This document shows, one piece after another, positions 27,482 through 36,418 of a DNA stretch of 64,000 nt. The stretch is from Flavilitoribacter nigricans DSM 23189 = NBRC 102662. Lineage in GTDB: Bacteria > Bacteroidota > Bacteroidia > Chitinophagales > Saprospiraceae. The DNA is taken from contig NZ_PDUD01000021.1 of the NCBI RefSeq assembly GCF_002646595.1, forward strand, positions 124,001 through 188,000, in the 5' to 3' direction. Both the position numbers and the translations under genes were made by a program. Each line of letters starts with the position of its first letter. Position 1 is the stretch's first letter. The notes below the pieces were generated by a model. That model was not told the origin of the DNA. It was given only the letters and a program-made list of their open reading frames with translations, and ran no database searches.

Positions 27482-30207
27482 AAAACCGCTACCCTGGAGC
27501 ACGGCCGTTTACAACTGATCAACAGAATATCTTTTTTGGCCGAAGAGAAGACATTATACTACTTACCCGATTTATTGAATTAGAGCAATTAGTTGTAATC
27601 TATGGTAAATCTGGATTGGGGAAAAGTTCTTTAATTAATGCAGGATTAATGCCTATGCTCTCTGCATCGAGTATTTACCAACCACTAATCATCCGATTTG
27701 GAGCCTGGACTGAAAGGAGTGTTGTTTCACCTAATGAGGTAGTCTCACGATTTTTGCGTGAAAATCGTTCGAATAATACTATACTGGACAAGATTATTCC
27801 TATTGAAGGGTCATTATGGTATCACGCTAAGTCTAGGATGCTAAATGTCACAGCGGAACAATTAGTCCTATTCTTTGACCAGTTCGAGGAGCTATTTAGT
27901 TATCCAGAACCACAGGTGCAGGATTTTCAGAAACAAATGGCCGAATTGCTACGAGCTCGCCTGCCGCAGCGTTACGAACAAATGCTAGAAGTGATGGCGC
28001 TGCAGGATAACAAATTATTAACGGAGGAAGAAGAGTTACGTATACTTAAACCACTTAGGATCAAAGCTGTCATTGCAATTCGGTCCGACCGCATGCACTT
28101 ACTAGATCGCCTTTCTAGTTATTTGCCTGCTATACTAAGAAATAACTACGAATTACGGGCACTTAGTCCAGAGTCTGCTAGAGAGGCCATCTTATTACCT
28201 GCAGCCGAATTAGGGGATTTTATTAGCCCTCCTTTTTCATATACAGAACTAGCAATGAATCAAATATTGAATTTTCTCAAAGATGATGTCGGAAGAGTTG
28301 AGGGAATTCAATTACAAATCTTGTGTCAGGCATTTGAAGAAAAGGTAAGTCGGGAATTTTTAAATGAATTGGATATTCAGGATATAGGAAATCTTAAGCA
28401 AATAATTGCCCATTATTATCACGATAAAATAGCTTCAGTAGGTAGCAAATTTGAGCAGCTAGCTGCTCGTAGGCTGATTGAAGAAGGATTAGTATTAGAA
28501 GAAGAGCAACAAAGACTAACATTACATGAAGGACAAATAACAGCCCTTTTTAGAGTACCACCTGGCCTTCTTCAAAAACTTGTGGACAGTCATTTGTTGC
28601 GTATGGAGCCAGCACCACGAGGTGGCTATACTTATGAATTAAGCCACGATACACTTGTGAATCCAGTATTAGAGTCTAAACAAAAGAGACGAGATGAAGA
28701 AAAGAGAGTAGCTGAAGCTAAGGCACTGAAAGCGCAAATGCAAAGATTAGAGGAAGAAGAAAGGAAGAGAAGAAGTGCGTGGTTGTTTGCAACATTCGCA
28801 GGAACACTAGCTTTATTAGCACTAGCAGCTTTGCTTTGGGCATTGCGTCAGAAGAAAAATGCGGAAGTAGCAGAAGAAAAAGCCCTAATTTCCCAAACAG
28901 AAAGTGATCAAAGAAGAGAAGAAGCAGAAAAGGAAAAAGAAAGAGCAGATGGCCTCTCTATTACTGCAACTTTACAAAGAGATAGTGCCCGGCAGGCCTC
29001 CAAACGAGCTAGTCAGGAAAAACGACGGGCAGATAGACAAGCGCTCCGCGCACAATTAGCACTTATTGATGTAAAAAGAACTTCCTCCTTAATAGTTGAT
29101 AATTTAATAGAAGATGCTGTTGCAGAGATCTTTCGTTTGGATTATGAAACAGCACTTGAAAAATTATATGATGCAACTAAAATGCATGTGCGAGAAAAGT
29201 CGGCAGACATAACGGACCAATTGCTAGAAATGGCATATGTGTTTGCAGAATCTGGAAAATTTGATCGAGCTTGGAATATTCTTGATTCAACTCTAAATCT
29301 TTCTGAAAGCCATAGTCTATCTTCTTTAAGTGGAATAGATACGTTGAATTGGTTCAGGAATCAGATTAATCGTTTTAAACCAGAGCGATTTGCAGAATTG
29401 GAAAGGCGTTATTACCCACAAATGGTTAAAGTAAAAGGTGGTATTTTCTGTTTAGGATTATTGGACGGAGATTGTGATACCTCAAAATATTCATTGGTTA
29501 CAGTAAACGATTTCTTGATCGCGCGTACAGAAACTACGGCTTGGCAATTTTCTTTATTTGTTGAAGCTACAGGATATCAAATGGAAAAGCCTACTTGGGG
29601 AAAATCAGGTAATAATCCGGTAGTAAATGTTAGCTGGTATGATGCTGTAGCGTATGCGAATTGGTTAAGTAAGCAAAGGAGTTTAAAAACGATTTACGGA
29701 TTAGACAGTATCCCTCAGGACCCTAACGATCTTAATAAGGAGGAGATTGATTGGAATCTTTTACCTAATTGGTCTGCCAATGGATTCCGACTTCCAACAG
29801 AAATTGAATGGGAATATGCCTCTAGAGGTGGTATTATGCAAGATTCCTTTAAATACAGTGGAAGCGATTCGTTGGGATTGGTGGGATGGTATAACGGTAA
29901 TAGTGATAATGTTTTTGGAGTTTATCGAACCCATCCAGTTGGTGAAAAGCTACCTAATTCATTGGGAATATTTGACATGAGTGGCAATGTCCTAGAATGG
30001 TGTTGGGGGTGGAGTGAGGCTTACCCTACTGGAGAAATAAACGCTTTTGTTAATTTGGAAAGTGGATTATATCGCATCCTGCGTGGAGGTTCTTGGGGCG
30101 ACGATAATTATTTCTGTGGAGTGCTAACTCGCTCTGGAGATGTTCCAGATCTTCGACGCGATGCTTATGGCTTCCGTGTTTCTCAAAGTTTACGCTATAG
30201 CAATTAA
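27478..30207 (+). CDS. nSTAND1 NTPase with transmembrane helix and FGE-sulfatase-type C-terminal domain
   Basis: A 909-aa protein. The N-terminal nSTAND1 NTPase (about 5-400) has Walker A GKSGLGKSS (43-51), Walker B LVLFFDQFEEL (129-139), sensor arginine in AIRSDRMHLLDRLS, and a winged-helix end YELSHDTLVNPVLE. A charged coiled coil leads to one transmembrane helix (about 434-456), a second charged helical stretch, then a SUMF1/FGE-type domain (about 643-909: ARTETTAWQFSLFV, NPVVNVSWYDAVAYANWLS, FRLPTEIEWEYASRGG, GNVLEWCWGW, LRGGSW). The cysteine pair needed for formylglycine synthesis is absent (only C880 near the GGSW loop), so a sensor or binding role is likely. Co-expressed with the SIR2-like gene through a 4-base overlap. 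Confidence 0.85.
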   Translation: MKNRYPGARPFTTDQQNIFFGRREDIILLTRFIELEQLVVIYGKSGLGKSSLINAGLMPMLSASSIYQPLIIRFGAWTERSVVSPNEVVSRFLRENRSNNTILDKIIPIEGSLWYHAKSRMLNVTAEQLVLFFDQFEELFSYPEPQVQDFQKQMAELLRARLPQRYEQMLEVMALQDNKLLTEEEELRILKPLRIKAVIAIRSDRMHLLDRLSSYLPAILRNNYELRALSPESAREAILLPAAELGDFISPPFSYTELAMNQILNFLKDDVGRVEGIQLQILCQAFEEKVSREFLNELDIQDIGNLKQIIAHYYHDKIASVGSKFEQLAARRLIEEGLVLEEEQQRLTLHEGQITALFRVPPGLLQKLVDSHLLRMEPAPRGGYTYELSHDTLVNPVLESKQKRRDEEKRVAEAKALKAQMQRLEEEERKRRSAWLFATFAGTLALLALAALLWALRQKKNAEVAEEKALISQTESDQRREEAEKEKERADGLSITATLQRDSARQASKRASQEKRRADRQALRAQLALIDVKRTSSLIVDNLIEDAVAEIFRLDYETALEKLYDATKMHVREKSADITDQLLEMAYVFAESGKFDRAWNILDSTLNLSESHSLSSLSGIDTLNWFRNQINRFKPERFAELERRYYPQMVKVKGGIFCLGLLDGDCDTSKYSLVTVNDFLIARTETTAWQFSLFVEATGYQMEKPTWGKSGNNPVVNVSWYDAVAYANWLSKQRSLKTIYGLDSIPQDPNDLNKEEIDWNLLPNWSANGFRLPTEIEWEYASRGGIMQDSFKYSGSDSLGLVGWYNGNSDNVFGVYRTHPVGEKLPNSLGIFDMSGNVLEWCWGWSEAYPTGEINAFVNLESGLYRILRGGSWGDDNYFCGVLTRSGDVPDLRRDAYGFRVSQSLRYSN

Positions 30208-30984
30208 AACGTTTAATCAGAATTTTATGGCTGAAGAAAAATCGGTGGTAATAAATATGTGAGGATAAGGGCAAAAAAATCTGGCAAACGTAAGAGGTAA
30301 TTATTTTTGAAGCGACGAAACTTTAAAAAGAAGATCTGATGTCCGAGTTGCCAAATAAAGATAGCCAAGAATGGCAAGATTTACTATGGCAAGCAAAATA
30401 ACAAGTGTAAAAGACTATAGTCGGCAGTTTGTGCTCAACAATAATCATCAAATCATGCAAGATCGACGTGAGATGATCAAGAAAGCGCTGAGCGAGCAGA
30501 TCAATTTACTAGGTGTATATCGACGAGTATCCCTGATTGTTTTTCGCTATAAAATGTATTACATCCAAAATAATGTATTAATTTCAAGGGATCAACCCTT
30601 ATTTCGGATCTTTTAATGGGCATGGATTGGGGTTAAGTCTTCTTTAAGATTACCGGAAATAGTGAAAGATACATTAAGGATGTTTGAAATCCCAAACAGC
30701 TTTAGCGTTCTTATAGTTCCTTGAGTGGTTATAGCCGGACGTCCTTCGATAAAGAGATCGATAAAATCTGGATACCATTGGATTTCTTTCATAGCGTTTT
30801 CGAGAACCAGGGTACCGGTGCGATCCGGTGCTTTAATAGATTCTTGCCAGTTCATATTTTATTTTCCTGGCAGAGGCCTTAAAAATTTCTCTCAGATCAA
30901 TTCCCAGGAATCATTATCATTAATGGCAAATGAGTGGGTTGCTATTTGACCGTCGACCATTATAGTGCGGGTAAACTAGGAAAG

Positions 30985-31190
30985 TTAGTAATCGTCGATA
31001 TTATCTATTTCGACAATTGGATTTTGGGCAATCATTCTTTCTTTAGTATCCGCGATCTAACCAGCGTCTTCTATACCTTCAGCAATTTCCTTCCTTCTTT
31101 GTTCCAAATCATCCTTTGGAAATTCCAGTGGGAGAATTTTCTCTCGAGATCTTCAAATTTTTTCCAGTACGGTATAGTAATGTTTTTCAT
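30985..31190 (-). pseudogene. Broken small gene of unknown family
   Basis: Reading down from the ATG at 31190 gives MKNITIPYWKKFEDLERK. A one-base shift then gives ILPLEFPKDDLEQRRKEIAE and on to EDAG, an in-frame TAG follows, and translation continues IADTKERMIAQNPIVEIDNI to a TAA at 30985. The total is 206 bases, not a multiple of three, consistent with one frameshift plus one nonsense codon. The helical, acidic character would fit a small antitoxin-like or accessory protein, but no family is recognised. Confidence 0.4.
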
Positions 31191-31399
31191 ATGTGATTTG
31201 GAGTGTGATTTATTGCTAGTAATTATTTCTGGTAAAGAAAGGACTAATAAACATAAGGCTGTACCTCAAGTTAAAATAAGAATACCAACGTGCACAAAAA
31301 ATTAAAAAAATCGTGCATGTTCTCAAGATATGCACAAAAATCAGGCTATTTTATGCATATCCTGTAGATAATATGAACGATGCTGGGTAACAGCCGCAG

Positions 31400-31549
31400 A
31401 GAATAGATCTGGATACGGTGTGGATATTGCCATAATTCGCAAAATCAAGTCGCGTCTTGGCAGAGTTGAAAGGAGAGAAGAAGACCATTCCCAATGAAGC
31501 CATACCGCTCAACACTTATGGAATACAGGAAACAAAAGGCTTTTCCTGA
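31400..31549 (+). pseudogene. Remnant of a Fic-family protein (Fic_N region)
   Basis: The frame reads RIDLDTVWILP, a stop, then FAKSSRVLAELKGEKKTIPN and EAIPLNTYGIQETKGFS before another stop. The pattern ASRxLAELKGxxxTIPNxxILINxLxxQEAKxSS is the N-terminal domain of Fic AMP-transferases. Only about 48 codons survive, with an internal TAA, and the catalytic HPFxxGNG core is missing. It marks past toxin/effector content in this island. Confidence 0.6.
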
Positions 31550-31637
31550 AACTTTTCGATATCGATAATCCCATCATCCTCACCGAACAGCACCCCCCCA
31601 AATCCAGTTTTTAAAATAAGACCATTTATATCCTCCA

Positions 31638-32948
31638 ATGCTTAAAAAGATAGTACTAGCCGTATTTTTTGCAATCCTATTCTTTATTGCTTTTTGCTAC
31701 CTGTCCGTTTCGGGTACAAAAGCAACGGTTTCCCAGTGCGTTATTCCGGAGGCCGAAGACCTTTCCGCCATTGATTTCAAAAGCCATGATTCGGTGTTGG
31801 TAGCGGCTTCGCACCTCTACCAGGGCAATCCGTTCAAAAATGTGATGCAGGGTGATCATTACCGGCAGGCCTGGAGCCAGCCGATCAAAGTGCCCGTGCT
31901 GTGGCTGGACGATCCCGCTATTGATCTGGATGTGGTGGATGTAGGAGGAGGGACACAGACCCGTTCTTTAAAAGTAGAAGATCCGGAGGGTACGCTTTAT
32001 ACCCTTAGGAGTGTTAATAAAGATCCCAGTAAATATGTGCCGGAATTTCTGCGTCAGCTCGGACTGGAAAACATCGTTATCGACGGTATTTCCGCCCAGC
32101 ATCCGTACGGTGCCATTGTAGCAGCGGCGCTGGCCGAAGATGCCGGGGTATTGCACACGCATCCGCGGGTCGTTTTTGTACCGCAGCAAGACCGCCTGGA
32201 TACTTTGAATACCGCTTACGGCAACCGGCTTTTCCTCCTGGAATACGAAACGGAGGGCGAGCGAAACTGGACCCGCATACCGGAAGTAGATCAGATCGTG
32301 GAGATTGACGACCTGGTAGAACTTAAAATGGAATTGCGGGAACGCCTTCAGATCGATAAACCGGCGCTGGTGCGGGCCCGCCTGCTGGACTTTCTGATCG
32401 GAGACTGGGACCGCCACAACAAACAATGGGGCTGGGCCCTGAAAAAAGACAGCTCCGTACTAACGGCCATTCCCATTGCCGGTGACCGGGATAATGCCTT
32501 TTACAAGGTTAGCGGGATCATCCCCAGTATTATCACTTATAAAAGCGTTACTCCCAATTTGCGTCCTTTCGAGGAAAACATTGACTACCTGGAAGGCCTG
32601 GTGAAAAAGATGGATACGTATTTCTTACTGAATACGGATGAAACGGTATTTGTAGGAGAAGCGACTCACTTGCAGCAGATTTTGACCGACGAAAAAATTG
32701 AAGCTGCACTCAGAAAATGGCCGATTGAACTGTACCAACTGGACGGAGAAGCCATTAAGCAAAAAATAATCGCCCGTAGAAATCATCTGATTGACTACGC
32801 CAAACAATTCAAGCAGCTCATCGATAGCCGAAGTTTCAATACGGAAAAATTGTCCGCTATCGACGATATGGAGCTGCCGGATGCGCTGATCGCCTGTTTT
32901 GAATGCCAAACCAGCGACCTGCCCTATAAAACCGCCTTTCGTCCCTGA
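31638..32948 (+). CDS. Exported kinase-like protein (FAM20/HipA-like fold predicted)
   Basis: A 436-aa protein starting with a signal or anchor helix (about 5-25). No named family could be assigned with certainty. Residues 254-260 read IGDWDRH, and 282-288 read GDRDNAF. In FAM20-type secretory kinases and some HipA-like folds, a similar [GD]xxDRH catalytic loop and a DxxxAF metal loop occur with this spacing, so a phosphotransferase acting outside the cytoplasm is inferred. An N-terminal lobe with TRSLKVEDPEGTLYTLRSV (nucleotide-lobe-like, with lysines) is consistent. GC-rich, unlike the island to its left. Converges on the FAAL gene. Confidence 0.6.
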   Translation: MLKKIVLAVFFAILFFIAFCYLSVSGTKATVSQCVIPEAEDLSAIDFKSHDSVLVAASHLYQGNPFKNVMQGDHYRQAWSQPIKVPVLWLDDPAIDLDVVDVGGGTQTRSLKVEDPEGTLYTLRSVNKDPSKYVPEFLRQLGLENIVIDGISAQHPYGAIVAAALAEDAGVLHTHPRVVFVPQQDRLDTLNTAYGNRLFLLEYETEGERNWTRIPEVDQIVEIDDLVELKMELRERLQIDKPALVRARLLDFLIGDWDRHNKQWGWALKKDSSVLTAIPIAGDRDNAFYKVSGIIPSIITYKSVTPNLRPFEENIDYLEGLVKKMDTYFLLNTDETVFVGEATHLQQILTDEKIEAALRKWPIELYQLDGEAIKQKIIARRNHLIDYAKQFKQLIDSRSFNTEKLSAIDDMELPDALIACFECQTSDLPYKTAFRP

Positions 32949-32975
32949 CCGGTAAATCTGCTGCCGGCCAGGGAC
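32941..32975. terminator. Bidirectional hairpin between convergent kinase-like and FAAL genes
   Basis: GTCCCTGACCGG (32941-32952) pairs with CCGGCCAGGGAC (32964-32975) with one mismatch. It overlaps the kinase-like gene's stop codon and lies 13 bases past the FAAL stop. There is no T-run, so the terminator role is inferred from position. Confidence 0.5.
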
Positions 32976-32987
32976 GACCGACCGTCC

Positions 32988-35900
32988 TTATACTTTCATC
33001 TTCACGTTAATAACTTCCTTGCGCTGCATGAACAGAAGCATCCCGCGCACCGTTTCTTCCAGTGACGGATCCGGTGCCCCGTGCTTTGATCTATTCCGGG
33101 CTTCCTGATATTCCTGATTGCTGTATAGTTTCAGTTCCATCGCCGAGATGTTTTCCACAGAGCGGATCAGGAAGTCAAGCAATGGGAACAACAGGTCATC
33201 TTTGGTACAGCGATCTACGATCTGCGGGACGAATTGCGGAAGTTTCAAATTATTGAATTCCTGATCCGTCAGCTTTGAAATGATATCCGTGATGTCCATC
33301 ATATTGTTGTAGTTATCACGGACAATGTGGAACGTCTTATTGATCGTATCCGGCAGTGCAGAAATAGCGACGATATTATTGCCCACAACATCTACCGGAG
33401 TGAAACTGACCTGGTTGTTGGTATCGACGCCGATACCGTGGTTGATCATAAAGGCCAGCAGGCGGATCGAGATATCAAAGTTGTTACCACCGCCGTGTAC
33501 GGAAGGTGTGATCAGTGCGGGGCGGAATATCCTGGCCTGGAGGCCGTATTTCATCGCATCCTTTACGATCTCCTCGGACACCCACTTGGTTTGGCTGTAG
33601 CCGAAGTCCAGCAGGTCGAGCGAATCGTTGGTATCAGTCTCGTACAGTACGTCCTTGACGGCCCAGCCGAAAATAAAGGTCGTAGAGACGTGGTTCAGAA
33701 TTTTCGGAATGCCGGCAAACGCAAATTTGATCACCTCATTGGTCCCGCTTACATTGGTCCCCTTCATTTTTTCGTAATTGAAGAGGTAGTTCACCAAAGC
33801 GCCGTTGTTGTAAATGGCGTGGATATTTTCGGTGAGGTATTTCCATCTTTTCTCGTCCATTCCCAGCCGCGCTTTATTCATATCTCCCCGCACGGCAATT
33901 ACCCGATCTTCAAATTCGCCCTGGCATAGCTCATAGATCCCGGCCAGTTTCATACCTTCGATCAATCGCTCCCGGCCCTTCTGATCATTTTCACTTCTGA
34001 CCAGCACATATATATCATCGTCGGTTTGTTCGAGCAGACTCTTTAGGATGAATGGCCCCAAAAAGCCCGTACCTCCCGTCAGAAGGATCTTACCCGTTGG
34101 CTTGTAATTGGAGGCCGGCGGTACCGATTCGGGTTTGAAATTGAGCTTGACATCCCGTAGCATCTGTCGCTGCTCCGCATCCTTATGCTCGCTCTGGAGC
34201 TTGGAAATGATATTTTTCAGGCGGTGGATCGCCACCAGCGAAGACGTATCGAATTGCTCGATCAGATCAAAAAACTCGGAAACGCTGATCTCCTGCAACA
34301 GCCGGGTATCGATCTCCTTGGCCATTTTTGGTGCACCACTCTTTTTGAGCAGTTCCTTGAGGTCATTCAGCAGGAGCACCAGATCCAGTGAGTCGAGGGC
34401 GGAAACCAGGGAGAAGGTTTCTTCGCCGGTGAAACCGTACTTGTGTTTGATCTCATCGAAGGGAGAAGCGGCCTTCCCGTTGGACCTTGCTTCGGATTCG
34501 TGGATCAATACACAATTCTTAATCACCTGCAGCCCATCTTCCATCCAGAGCTGCTTCGCTTTCCGGCGCATGATCTTGCCGGAAGAAGTGCGGGGAATGA
34601 TCTTATTGGGCACAAAGGTGATCGTGTGCGGTAAAATATTCAGCTTCTTCCGGATCTCTTCCGAGATCTTAAACGGATCGGGTATTTTGCTTTTGCTCTT
34701 GATTCCGACTACCACGATCAAATGCTCTTCCCCGTTCTCCTTCAGGCCGAAGGCCGCCACATAACCTTCCCGGATCTCCTTGCTGGTCTTTTCCACGATC
34801 TTCTCCACATCCTGTGGGTAGTAGTTCAGTCCGCGGATAATGATCATATCCTTGAGTCGGCCACAAACGTAGACTTCTCCTTCGTGGAGCAGGCCCAGGT
34901 CGCCGGTGCGCAGGAATTGCTGGCCCGATGCGTCTCCGGGGATTTCCGCTTCAAAGGTTTCCTTGGTCAGGGTCGGTTTATTCCAGTAACCCAGACATTT
35001 GGAAGGGCCGGACACCCAGATTTCACCGATGGCGTCTGCTCCCAGGTCCGTACAACTTTCCGGATCTACGATCCTGACCTGGTGGTCTCCGAGCGGTTTG
35101 CCGCAGCTCATGATGGACGAGGTCGTATGACCGTTCTGTCCCGGGCTGGCCAGTAGCAAACGGTTTTCCTGCAATTCCTGCCGGTTGACGGCAATGAATT
35201 TGCGACCGTGATTGGACAGGGCCAGCGTGTTTTCCGCCAGACCGTAGGCCGTAAAATAATATTGCGGATCAAGTCCATACGGCTTGAAGAACTCGAGGAA
35301 CCGCTGGTAGGTGGAGACATCTACCGGCTCGGCTGCGGTCATCAACGAACGCAGACAGCTCAGGTCCAGATCGTTGAGGGTCTCTTCCGTAAGTTTGCCA
35401 GGTTGGAGGCAGTATTCGTAAGCGAAATTAGGCGCGGAAGACGCCGTTCCCCGGTATTTACTGATGGTCTCGAGCCACAGTGACGGTTTGCGGATAAAGT
35501 CGATAGGGGAGAAGCCGTAATTGGTACCTCCCTTGATCGCTAGGAACAGGTAGTAGCCGATCAGGCCCATATCGTGGTACTGGGGTAGCCAGGACACGCC
35601 GGTAATGGGATAGTGATCGATCACGATATCGCCGTTGTAGATAATATTTTCGTGGGATACCATCACGCCTTTGGGGCTGCTGGTGGATCCGGACGTATAC
35701 TGCAGGAACAGAATATCGGCCTGCCGCTCGGGAATATCCGGTACGGAAATGCTCGAGATCTCACTGGTATTTACCCAGGTGATCTGGGACAGGCGGTTCT
35801 TTTCCCTGACGTTATTTCGGTTAAGGTTCAGTTTGAGTGACCAGTAATAATCCTGACTGGTAAGCACGCCCACTGCCCCGCAATCCGCCGCGATAAAATC

Positions 35901-36212
35901 CATTTTGGACATGGAGGACTGGTACCCCAGGCTACTCGGAGGATAGGTCGGCACGGGAATTAGCCCGCTACGCACACAGGCGAAAAAAGCACAGATCATC
36001 TCGATACCCGGAGGGTAGGCCAGTAACACCCGGTCGTTTTGCTTGAATTTAAATTCAGACATCAGGTGTGCAGCTATGATTTTGGATCTATCCTCAAATT
36101 CCTGGTAGGTATAGTCCTCCTTGATATTCCCATTAACGTCAAGAAATGCGAATAAACGTTGTTCCGGGTTTTTATCAACCCACTCATTGAATCTTTTGAT
36201 AACAGACTTCAT
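32988..36212 (-). CDS. Fatty acyl-AMP ligase - acyl carrier - thioester reductase fusion
   Basis: A 1074-aa three-part enzyme. The adenylation domain (about 1-560) is of the FAAL type: LQYTSGSTSSPKGVMVSHEN (near 170), SWLPQYHDMGLIG, FRTGDLGLLHEGEVYVCGR. A carrier domain (about 575-660) carries the phosphopantetheine serine in SALDSLDLVLLLNDL (near 608). The C-terminal thioester reductase (about 712-1050) has the NADPH motif LLTGGTGFLG and the catalytic YSQTK. The expected reaction is to activate a fatty acid with ATP, load it onto the carrier and release it reductively as aldehyde or alcohol, as in carboxylic acid reductases. The desaturase gene 206 bases upstream on the same strand suggests an unsaturated acyl chain. 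Confidence 0.88.
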   Translation of the reverse strand: MKSVIKRFNEWVDKNPEQRLFAFLDVNGNIKEDYTYQEFEDRSKIIAAHLMSEFKFKQNDRVLLAYPPGIEMICAFFACVRSGLIPVPTYPPSSLGYQSSMSKMDFIAADCGAVGVLTSQDYYWSLKLNLNRNNVREKNRLSQITWVNTSEISSISVPDIPERQADILFLQYTSGSTSSPKGVMVSHENIIYNGDIVIDHYPITGVSWLPQYHDMGLIGYYLFLAIKGGTNYGFSPIDFIRKPSLWLETISKYRGTASSAPNFAYEYCLQPGKLTEETLNDLDLSCLRSLMTAAEPVDVSTYQRFLEFFKPYGLDPQYYFTAYGLAENTLALSNHGRKFIAVNRQELQENRLLLASPGQNGHTTSSIMSCGKPLGDHQVRIVDPESCTDLGADAIGEIWVSGPSKCLGYWNKPTLTKETFEAEIPGDASGQQFLRTGDLGLLHEGEVYVCGRLKDMIIIRGLNYYPQDVEKIVEKTSKEIREGYVAAFGLKENGEEHLIVVVGIKSKSKIPDPFKISEEIRKKLNILPHTITFVPNKIIPRTSSGKIMRRKAKQLWMEDGLQVIKNCVLIHESEARSNGKAASPFDEIKHKYGFTGEETFSLVSALDSLDLVLLLNDLKELLKKSGAPKMAKEIDTRLLQEISVSEFFDLIEQFDTSSLVAIHRLKNIISKLQSEHKDAEQRQMLRDVKLNFKPESVPPASNYKPTGKILLTGGTGFLGPFILKSLLEQTDDDIYVLVRSENDQKGRERLIEGMKLAGIYELCQGEFEDRVIAVRGDMNKARLGMDEKRWKYLTENIHAIYNNGALVNYLFNYEKMKGTNVSGTNEVIKFAFAGIPKILNHVSTTFIFGWAVKDVLYETDTNDSLDLLDFGYSQTKWVSEEIVKDAMKYGLQARIFRPALITPSVHGGGNNFDISIRLLAFMINHGIGVDTNNQVSFTPVDVVGNNIVAISALPDTINKTFHIVRDNYNNMMDITDIISKLTDQEFNNLKLPQFVPQIVDRCTKDDLLFPLLDFLIRSVENISAMELKLYSNQEYQEARNRSKHGAPDPSLEETVRGMLLFMQRKEVINVKMKV

Positions 36213-36418
36213 TGGACTTTTTTAAAACTGGTCTCGTTAATTAATTGGTTCTAGACATTTTAGCATTCATTGGTTCTGGCCCGGCCTCGGATCTTCCAGT
36301 TGCCCAGGCGCAATGGCCATGAGGGCTGGACGGGGAACTCGTCATTCCCCGTGCTGACGGATCTTCATGATCCTGGATGACTTCCGATATGACGGGCTAA
36401 CGGGATGCGGCAAAAGTC

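Larger units (their letters stand above)
30208..31637. other. AT-rich zone of decayed coding sequence
   Basis: About 1.4 kb with no intact recognisable gene. Short open stretches occur: a 20-codon frame at about 30340 overlapping an 81-codon plus frame (30371-30616), an 80-codon minus frame (30613-30855, MNWQESIKAPDRTGTLVLE), and the two broken genes listed separately. The direct repeat TGCACAAAAA appears at 31291-31300 and 31331-31340, and the palindrome TATGCATA at 31352-31359. The composition matches the preceding conflict genes, so the whole block probably arrived and decayed together. Confidence 0.55.

Noticed and set aside
29400-30207. Diversity-generating retroelement target
   Set aside because: The FGE-type C-terminus is a known DGR-target fold, but no reverse transcriptase, accessory gene or adenine-rich template repeat similar to 30079-30185 is present in the window.
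30934-31305. Plus-strand 123-codon frame as a gene
   Set aside because: Its sequence is hydrophobic and irregular, and it lies opposite a broken minus-strand gene that reads much more like protein, so it is a shadow frame.
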